Below, piece by piece: positions 50,234-55,000 of a stretch of DNA of 55,000 bases (positions are counted from its first letter, which is position 1; each line of letters begins with the position of its first letter). The notes under the pieces are model-generated. The model saw only the letters and a program-made list of their open reading frames with translations, ran no database searches and had not been told where the DNA came from. This DNA is from Nannochloropsis oceanica (taxonomy: Eukaryota; Sar; Eustigmatophyceae; Eustigmatales; Monodopsidaceae): contig CP038136.1 in the NCBI GenBank assembly GCA_004519485.1, positions 22,501-77,500 of the forward strand. Direction: 5' to 3'. The translations under genes were made by a program, and so were the position numbers.

Positions 50234-50362
50234 TTAATTAAAGAAATAACTTGAAAATAAAACAGCTAAAACAAAAATAAGTAAAAGACCCCAATATAAT
50301 GAAGTTCGATTTAATTCGACCGGACTTGAATTTGGATTTGGTCCTGGTGTATTTGATGACAT
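50234..50362 (-). CDS. psbL: Photosystem II protein PsbL
   Basis: PsbL is a one-helix subunit at the dimer interface, needed for QA function. The 42-residue product has [20 protein letters not shown] then [15 protein letters not shown], the conserved [29 protein letters not shown]. Start is a plain ATG, so no editing is needed as in some plants. It follows psbF by 10 bp. Confidence 0.98.
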   Translation of the reverse strand: MSSNTPGPNPNSSPVELNRTSLYWGLLLIFVLAVLFSSYFFN

Positions 50363-50372
50363 AACTTTGCTC

Positions 50373-50504
50373 CTAACGTTGAATGAATTGCATTGAAGTA
50401 ATTGCACCTAAGAAAAAGATCGTCGGTACTGCTAACCCATGTACTGCTAACCAACGAAACGTAAAGATAGGGTAAACAACAGGTTGGTTTGTGTTTCTAA
50501 TCAT
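50373..50504 (-). CDS. psbF: Cytochrome b559 beta subunit PsbF
   Basis: PsbF supplies one of the two histidine haem ligands of cytochrome b559 in photosystem II. The 43-residue product [20 protein letters not shown] then [20 protein letters not shown] matches the family; the ligand is the His of AVHGLAVP. Start is ATG, 2 bp after the psbE stop, so the two are translationally coupled. Confidence 0.98.
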   Translation of the reverse strand: MIRNTNQPVVYPIFTFRWLAVHGLAVPTIFFLGAITSMQFIQR

Positions 50505-50506
50505 AA

Positions 50507-50758
50507 TTACAGTCCTTTAGTTAAATCATCTAATTCTTGTTTTGCATTAAATCTATCATTAACAAGTGGAACTTGTTGACGATCTTGTGAGAAATACTCA
50601 TTTGGTCTTGGTGTTCCAAAGACATCATAAGCTAATCCTGTACCAACAAATAACCAACCCGAAACAAATAAAGAAGGAATAGTTATACTATGTATAATCC
50701 AGTATCTTACACTAGTAATAATGTCTGAGAATGGGCGTTCGCCAGTAGAACCCGCCAT
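50507..50758 (-). CDS. psbE: Cytochrome b559 alpha subunit PsbE
   Basis: PsbE gives the other haem ligand of cytochrome b559. The 83-residue product has [20 protein letters not shown] with the ligand His, [20 protein letters not shown], and the lumenal tail [28 protein letters not shown]. Length is normal. Start is ATG. First gene of psbE-F-L-J. Confidence 0.99.
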   Translation of the reverse strand: MAGSTGERPFSDIITSVRYWIIHSITIPSLFVSGWLFVGTGLAYDVFGTPRPNEYFSQDRQQVPLVNDRFNAKQELDDLTKGL

Positions 50759-50810
50759 ACAACGATTTAGAGTTGAAGAAGATATTAATCATTTCAGGTT
50801 CTGAATTTAC

Positions 50811-50881
50811 AGCGGGTGGGGGGAATCGAACCCCCATAGTCAGCTTGGAAGGCTGAAGTTTTACCACTAAACTACACCCGC
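50811..50881 (-). tRNA. trnG-UCC: tRNA-Gly(UCC)
   Basis: A 71-nt cloverleaf; acceptor GCGGGUG/CACCCGC, anticodon UCC in CUUCCAA, T-loop TTCGATT. No intron, unlike land plants. Confidence 0.94.
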
Positions 50882-50939
50882 TACTCAACAACAATTATTA
50901 TACAAAATTGTTGAAAGAGTGGTACTAATATATTATATC

Positions 50940-51527
50940 TTATTTAGTTTTATCAACAATTTCTGTGTTAAAACCCATTTCTAGACCTAAATTTGTAATA
51001 AAAGATTCTGAAAGAATAAATTTTGAGGGATCTTGTGTAGACCATATAGGAATTTCTCTGTTACCTTCTAAAACTAAAAATAGACCCTGTTTTCTAACTG
51101 GACTGTCCGTGTACATTATTTTGATACACTGTAATTCTTTAAAACTGTAAGAAAAAAATATTCGTTCATTTTTTCCTGGATAGCCTTTAAAAGCCAATGT
51201 TATTTGTTGATTACTTTTATCAAATCGTATTGAACCAGCACCTATATCTAATAACGCTGAGAATAAAAGGAATCCACCTAAAACAAGAGCACCACTACCA
51301 TAACTTAATAAACTAAAGCTTTGTGCCCCAAACCCGTTTAAAAGGGGTTTTGTTGGTGTTGAATGTAATATATTTATCGTAAATAAATCAGAAAATACAG
51401 AGCAAAATCCTGTGTAGCTATAAGCTCCAAGACCTGCAACCAATAAAATAATTGGTATAAAGTAATTTTGAAGCTGATTATTCCCTGGTAAGCTTATCTG
51501 CCATTCATTTTCATTAAATTCTAACAT
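50940..51527 (-). CDS. ycf4: Photosystem I assembly factor Ycf4
   Basis: Ycf4 is a thylakoid protein that acts with Ycf3 in photosystem I assembly. From the ATG at 51527 the product is 195 residues. Two helices (about 20-40 and 82-105, the second in SLLSYGSGALVLGGFLLFSAL) are followed by the stromal domain with RFDKSNQQITLAFKGYPGKNERIFFSY, the clearest family block (R-PGKNRRI-L). GGAG lies 7 bp before this ATG; a TTG further upstream is in frame. It overlaps the end of ycf49 by 14 bp. Loop between helices is longer than usual. Confidence 0.9.
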   Translation of the reverse strand: MLEFNENEWQISLPGNNQLQNYFIPIILLVAGLGAYSYTGFCSVFSDLFTINILHSTPTKPLLNGFGAQSFSLLSYGSGALVLGGFLLFSALLDIGAGSIRFDKSNQQITLAFKGYPGKNERIFFSYSFKELQCIKIMYTDSPVRKQGLFLVLEGNREIPIWSTQDPSKFILSESFITNLGLEMGFNTEIVDKTK

Positions 51528-51807
51528 TTTTTCTCCAAGTTGCAAAAATTAAACTAAAATTTCCAATTAACGTTAGGATTGATTGAAAACCTATTAACCA
51601 ATTTAGTATTTCAAAATTTAAAAAATAATGCCAACTCAAGATACAGATAGCACTAAGGAAAAATAAGGTTAAAGCTGGGATAAAACGAATAAGAGTCCTT
51701 GACTTTATTTGATATGCGTATTGCCAAAAAACCTCAATAAATACTAACCAATCAATTACACTTAAGGAGTGAATATACCAAGTTTGAAATGATAATTTTA
51801 ATATCAT
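51514..51807 (-). CDS. ycf49: Ycf49 (DUF2499) membrane protein
   Basis: A small conserved membrane protein of cyanobacteria and some plastids, of unknown role. The 97-residue product has the family signature LSFQTWYIHSLSVIDWLVFIEVFWQYA, then ALTLFFLSAICILSWHYFLN (family: CACTWHFFYN) and LNWLIGFQSILTLIGNFSL, giving about three helices. Start is ATG. The last 14 bp overlap ycf4, so translation is probably coupled to this photosystem I assembly gene, which hints at a related role. Confidence 0.9.
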   Translation of the reverse strand: MILKLSFQTWYIHSLSVIDWLVFIEVFWQYAYQIKSRTLIRFIPALTLFFLSAICILSWHYFLNFEILNWLIGFQSILTLIGNFSLIFATWRKNVRI

Positions 51808-52048
51808 AGCAGTTTTAAATTTTGATGTAACTAAGAATTATTATATAGACTATATCACTTTTTAATTAAGTTAATTTAATTTGAATTTTATTTTTCTATT
51901 AAAATTAAAAAATTAAGAATAAAAATTTTTAAAATTTTTATACCAAGATCATTTACATTTTGGAAAACTGAAAAGTTAGATCTAAAAGAAACCTTTATCT
52001 TATGGAATAAAATGAAACCATAGACAAAGGGTTTCTAAAACTTATATA

Positions 52049-52144
52049 TTAAATTAGTTTTACTAATTTTAATCCTAAAAATACCGCCGATGCTGTTGCT
52101 ATAGAAAAAACAAGTAGAACTAAATAGTAACTGATTAATATCAT
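52049..52144 (-). CDS. petL: Cytochrome b6f subunit PetL
   Basis: PetL is a one-helix subunit that stabilises the b6f dimer. The 31-residue product MILISYYLVLLVFSIATASA then VFLGLKLVKLI has the family ending (LxFGLxxIKLI) and SY near the N-end. Weakly conserved as a family. Start is ATG. A lone gene divergent from psaL. Confidence 0.82.
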   Translation of the reverse strand: MILISYYLVLLVFSIATASAVFLGLKLVKLI

Positions 52145-52337
52145 CTCTAACAAACCTTTTCTTACTTTATTAATAATTTTATCTTAGTTTTTAAATATTG
52201 ATTTATTAACTAAGATGTTAATATATTATAACAAAATAAAAAATATAAAAAGTTCTAACTTGCTTTATTACTAAAAAAAGACATTTTTATCTTTTTGTAT
52301 GCTATAATAATTTTGGTAAATAAAATAGAGAAAGATT

Positions 52338-52856
52338 ATGGTCAGTTTCATCAAGCCTTACAGGCAAGATCCCTTCGTAGGTCATTTAGCAACACCTATT
52401 ACTACTTCGGCTTTTACAAGGGCGTATCTTAAAGTTCTTCCAGCTTATCGACCAGGACTAACACCACTTTCAAGGGGAGCTGAAATTGGTTTTACACATG
52501 GTTATTTCCTTATTGGACCATTTTATACCTATGGCCCGTTACGTTCTGTAGAATTTTCACTTACATCGTTAGCTGCTGGTTTACTTGCTGCAATAACTCT
52601 ACTATTAATTTTAACAGTGGGATTATCAATTTATGGACAAGTTACTTATGATGTTTATGACAATGCTCTTATCGTAAAACTTGTGCGACAAATGGTAGGG
52701 TCAGAAAGAACACAAGACTTACCTCAAATTAAAGGAACAAGCGAACTAGACACTGTTCTAGGTTGGCAAAAATTCTCAGAGGGGTTCTTTAGTGGCGGAT
52801 TAATCGGTAGCATCGTTGCTGCAGTTGGTATAGCCTTATACTCAACGTACTTATAA
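52338..52856 (+). CDS. psaL: Photosystem I subunit PsaL
   Basis: PsaL forms the trimer or oligomer interface of photosystem I. The 172-residue product has FIKPYRQDPFVGHLATPITTS, LPAYRPGLTPLSRGAEIGFTHGYFLIGPF (chlorophyll ligands), and the later FSEGFFSGGLIGSIVAAVGIALYS helix. Plastid psaL is a red-lineage trait. Start is ATG, with a TATAAT box about 30 bp upstream (52302). A 16-bp hairpin starts within its last two codons. Confidence 0.98.
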   Translation: MVSFIKPYRQDPFVGHLATPITTSAFTRAYLKVLPAYRPGLTPLSRGAEIGFTHGYFLIGPFYTYGPLRSVEFSLTSLAAGLLAAITLLLILTVGLSIYGQVTYDVYDNALIVKLVRQMVGSERTQDLPQIKGTSELDTVLGWQKFSEGFFSGGLIGSIVAAVGIALYSTYL

Positions 52857-52885
52857 ATCTAATGCTTTAAGCATTAGATTTATAA
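52851..52885 (+). terminator. 16-bp hairpin after psaL
   Basis: Arms 52851-52866 and 52870-52885 pair perfectly over a 3-nt loop; the left arm includes the psaL stop codon. It separates psaL from trnY. Confidence 0.7.
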
Positions 52886-52919
52886 ATATTCTAAATTATT
52901 GTATGATTTGACAAAGATA

Positions 52920-53001
52920 GGGTCGATGCCCGAGTGGTTAAAGGGGGCGGACTGTAAATCCGCTGGCTCAGCCTACGTTGGTTCAAATCCAACTCGGCCT
53001 A
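52920..53001 (+). tRNA. trnY-GUA: tRNA-Tyr(GUA)
   Basis: An 82-nt class II tRNA with a variable arm; acceptor GGGUCGA/UCGGCCU (first pair G-U), anticodon GUA in CUGUAAA, T-loop TTCAAAT. It ends 1 bp before the convergent ilvB stop. Confidence 0.93.
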
Positions 53002-53002
53002 T

Positions 53003-54781
53003 TTATGAAAAAGTTTTTTTAGTTGTGTTATGTACAAAAGATTCTGCACTTAAGCCAATCATTTGAGAATTACTTTTACCAGGTGCAACCATTGGGTAAC
53101 AGTTTTCCGTCTCATTTACTTCAAAATCAATTAGCATTGCTTGATTTGTTAAAACAATGTCATTTTCTATTTTAGAAAATTCCTCAGGAGTTTTTATTCG
53201 GCAACCTTTGATACCATATGACTCTGCAAGTTTAACAAAATCAGGCATTCCATCTTTCATAGAGGAATGTGAGTAACGCTCATCATAGAAGGATTGTTGC
53301 CATTGACGTACCATACCTTGCCAACGATTATTTAGAATAAGAATTTTGATCGGTAAATTATATTGAGCTATAGTTCCAAGTTCTTGGATATTCATTTGAA
53401 AACTAGCATCTCCTGTAATACAAATTACGTTTGAAGTAGGAAAAGCTAATTGTGCACCTATCGCAGCAGGTAAACCGTAACCCATAGTACCTAAACCGGC
53501 ACTTGACATCCATTTTCTAATATTACATTTTAAAAATTGAGCGGCCCACATTTGATGCTGTCCAACATCAGTAGTAAAATATGCATTTGGAAGAAGTTCA
53601 GCAACACGATTAACAATTTGTTGAGGAGATAAACCTAAAGGTATATTTGGAATAATTAAAGGATAACGCTCTTTCCATTTTACTATTCGTTCTCGCCAAA
53701 ATCTTGTTTGTGTAGCATCATATGCCGGCGTTATAGTACTCGAATGTTTTAATAGCTGTTGTAAAACTTTTTTTATATCGCCAATGATAGCTAAATGTGG
53801 AATTTTATTTTTACCTATTTCATTAGGATCTATGTCGATTTGAAGAATCTGTGCTTGTGAAGCAAAATCTTCAAGTTTACCAGTAACCCTATCATCAAAC
53901 CTTGCTCCAATAGCTATAAGCAAATCACATTCACTTACTGCAAAGTTAGCATATCCAGTACCATGCATACCTAACATTCCTAAGTATAAACGGTGGTTTT
54001 CGTGAAAGGCTCCTTTCCCCATTAATGTGGTTGTTATGGGTATTTCAAATGTTTCAGCTAAAGCTAAGAGTTCTTGTCTAGCTTCAGCTAAAACGGCTCC
54101 TCCTCCTACATATAGTAAAGGCTGGGAAGATTGTCTCATCAATGCTAAAGCTGAACGAATTTGATCAAAAGGAGTTTGAAATAAAAGTTCATAACGCTTA
54201 CTTTTCGTTGTCTCCTGTTGATAAATAGGTAAATACTGATTTATCTCTTCTAATCCTACGTCCTTAGGTATATCAATTAGAACAGGACCTGGACGTCCAT
54301 TTTTTGCTAAGTAAAAGGCTTCTGACACAATTTCTGCAATAGTACTTGCATCATTAACAACATAAGAAGCTTTTACGATTGGTTTTGTTATATTATAAAT
54401 GTCTACTTCTTGGAATGCATCTGTTCCAATGAATGCTCGACCCACCTGACCAGTAATTACAATCATTGGAATTGAATCCATATCCGCAGTTGCAATTCCA
54501 GTAACTAAATTTGTTGCTCCAGGACCTGAAGTTGCAAAACAAATGCCTACTTTACCACTTGCACGAGAATAAGCGTCAGCGGCATGCGCAGCACCTTGTT
54601 CATGTCGAACTAAAATATGTTCAATTAGTCCTTCTTCTTCCCAAAGATATAACTCGTCATAAATAGGTAGAATTGCACCACCTGGATAACCAAAGATTGT
54701 TTTTCCGCCATTACGTACTAAACTATCAATTAATGCAAATGCACCAGTATGTATTCTTCGAGTTTGTTTCTTGATTTTCAC
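53003..54781 (-). CDS. ilvB: Acetolactate synthase large (catalytic) subunit IlvB
   Basis: IlvB joins two pyruvates, or pyruvate and 2-ketobutyrate, in the first shared step of valine, leucine and isoleucine synthesis. The 592-residue product has [18 protein letters not shown], the catalytic Glu in [35 protein letters not shown], the FAD region, and the ThDP motif [18 protein letters not shown]...LNN. The start appears to be GTG (54779-54781); no ATG lies before the conserved [10 protein letters not shown], and an AAGG box precedes it. The regulatory subunit ilvH is not in this window. Convergent with trnY. Confidence 0.96.
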   Translation of the reverse strand: MKIKKQTRRIHTGAFALIDSLVRNGGKTIFGYPGGAILPIYDELYLWEEEGLIEHILVRHEQGAAHAADAYSRASGKVGICFATSGPGATNLVTGIATADMDSIPMIVITGQVGRAFIGTDAFQEVDIYNITKPIVKASYVVNDASTIAEIVSEAFYLAKNGRPGPVLIDIPKDVGLEEINQYLPIYQQETTKSKRYELLFQTPFDQIRSALALMRQSSQPLLYVGGGAVLAEARQELLALAETFEIPITTTLMGKGAFHENHRLYLGMLGMHGTGYANFAVSECDLLIAIGARFDDRVTGKLEDFASQAQILQIDIDPNEIGKNKIPHLAIIGDIKKVLQQLLKHSSTITPAYDATQTRFWRERIVKWKERYPLIIPNIPLGLSPQQIVNRVAELLPNAYFTTDVGQHQMWAAQFLKCNIRKWMSSAGLGTMGYGLPAAIGAQLAFPTSNVICITGDASFQMNIQELGTIAQYNLPIKILILNNRWQGMVRQWQQSFYDERYSHSSMKDGMPDFVKLAESYGIKGCRIKTPEEFSKIENDIVLTNQAMLIDFEVNETENCYPMVAPGKSNSQMIGLSAESFVHNTTKKTFS

Positions 54782-54947
54782 TTATTTACCTTTTCAACTT
54801 TTTTATAAAATTAAATTTTGAATTGCTATTTTATAAAACACAAAATTTTGATGTATTTATTTTTACTAAAAATTAAAATATTTTAAAAGTTAATTAAACT
54901 TAACATAAATAGTTAAGAATTGCTTGTTTTTTATCTCTTTTAATTGT

Positions 54948-54964
54948 ATAGTATTTTATACTAT
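54948..54964. other. Small dyad upstream of the gene starting at the right edge
   Basis: ATAGTAT pairs with ATACTAT over TTT, 28 bp before an ATG. It overlaps a TATACT that could be a -10 box, so it might be regulatory. The divergent ilvB start is 170 bp away. Confidence 0.25.
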
Positions 54965-54991
54965 TTTAGGAACAAATCGAAGAGTTATTTT

Positions 54992-55000
54992 ATGAATAAA
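54992..55000 (+). CDS. Possible start of a gene cut by the right edge
   Basis: ATG AAT AAA closes the window, after TTTTAGGAACAAATCGAAG with a weak AGGA. Three codons are too few to identify it, and it may not be a gene. Confidence 0.3.

Noticed and set aside
50712-50894. 60-codon open frame over trnG(UCC)
   Set aside because: It covers the tRNA and the start of psbE in another frame; no family and no start signal.

Overview
This is part of the plastid genome of an alga with a red-derived plastid, most likely a photosynthetic stramenopile (ochrophyte). The sequence is AT-rich, has no introns and short spacers, and encodes bacterial-type ribosomal proteins, RNA polymerase, ATP synthase, photosystems and cytochrome b6f. 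RuBisCO is red-type, with rbcL and rbcS adjacent. No phycobilisome gene is present in the window. The mix of clpC reduced to one AAA module, thiG plus thiS, chlL/chlN, ilvB, sufB/sufC, secA/secG/tatC, groEL and old ycf genes (ycf19, ycf36, ycf46, ycf49, ycf54) points to an ochrophyte. A eustigmatophyte is my best guess, from memory of gene content rather than from a search.

Layout. 1-3.6 kb (minus): thiG (cut by the edge), rpl27, rpl21, ycf54, then two lineage-specific membrane-protein genes, orf457 (Tic20/Ycf60-like at its C end) and orf200. 3.8-9.8 kb (plus): secA, rpl34, ycf46, ccs1, rps6. 10.0-14.9 kb: ccsA (minus), then sufB, sufC and the short clpC (plus). 15-15.9 kb: trnK, psbY, trnG, psb30, trnE. 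15.9-31.4 kb (minus): a long bacterial-style string, rps20, rpoB-rpoC1-rpoC2, rps2, atpI-H-G-F-D-A. 31.6-36.5 kb (plus): rpl33, rps18, ycf3, atpB-atpE, tatC, petA. 36.6-40.5 kb: thiS (minus), rbcL-rbcS (plus), psbA (minus). 40.7-46.7 kb (minus): chlL-chlN, trnR, trnV, psbI, trnS, psaD, trnfM, ycf36, secG, petM, petN, rps16, ycf19, trnH. 46.8-55 kb: rps4 (plus), psb28 (minus), trnR, trnQ, a divergent groEL and psaI (plus), psbE-F-L-J, trnG, ycf49-ycf4 and petL (minus), psaL and trnY (plus), ilvB (minus).

How it fits together. The genes cover the light reactions (psb, psa, pet, atp), carbon fixation (rbcL/S), dark chlorophyll synthesis (chlL/N), haem attachment to c-type cytochromes (ccs1/ccsA), Fe-S assembly (sufB/C), thiamine thiazole synthesis (thiS/thiG), branched-chain amino acid synthesis (ilvB), protein export to the thylakoid (secA/secG/tatC), protein folding and turnover (groEL, clpC), and gene expression. 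Twelve tRNA genes are present, and no rRNA. Most operon ends and convergent gene pairs carry a long, near-perfect hairpin.

Most unusual items: a GroEL-like gene that appears to have lost both aspartates needed for ATP hydrolysis while keeping much of the ATP and substrate pockets; the one-module ClpC; the long N-terminal extension on a Tic20-like protein; a 29-bp perfect palindrome between rpoC2 and rps2; a 22-bp palindrome inside the atp operon after atpH; and a 57-codon open frame without an ATG between rbcS and psbA.
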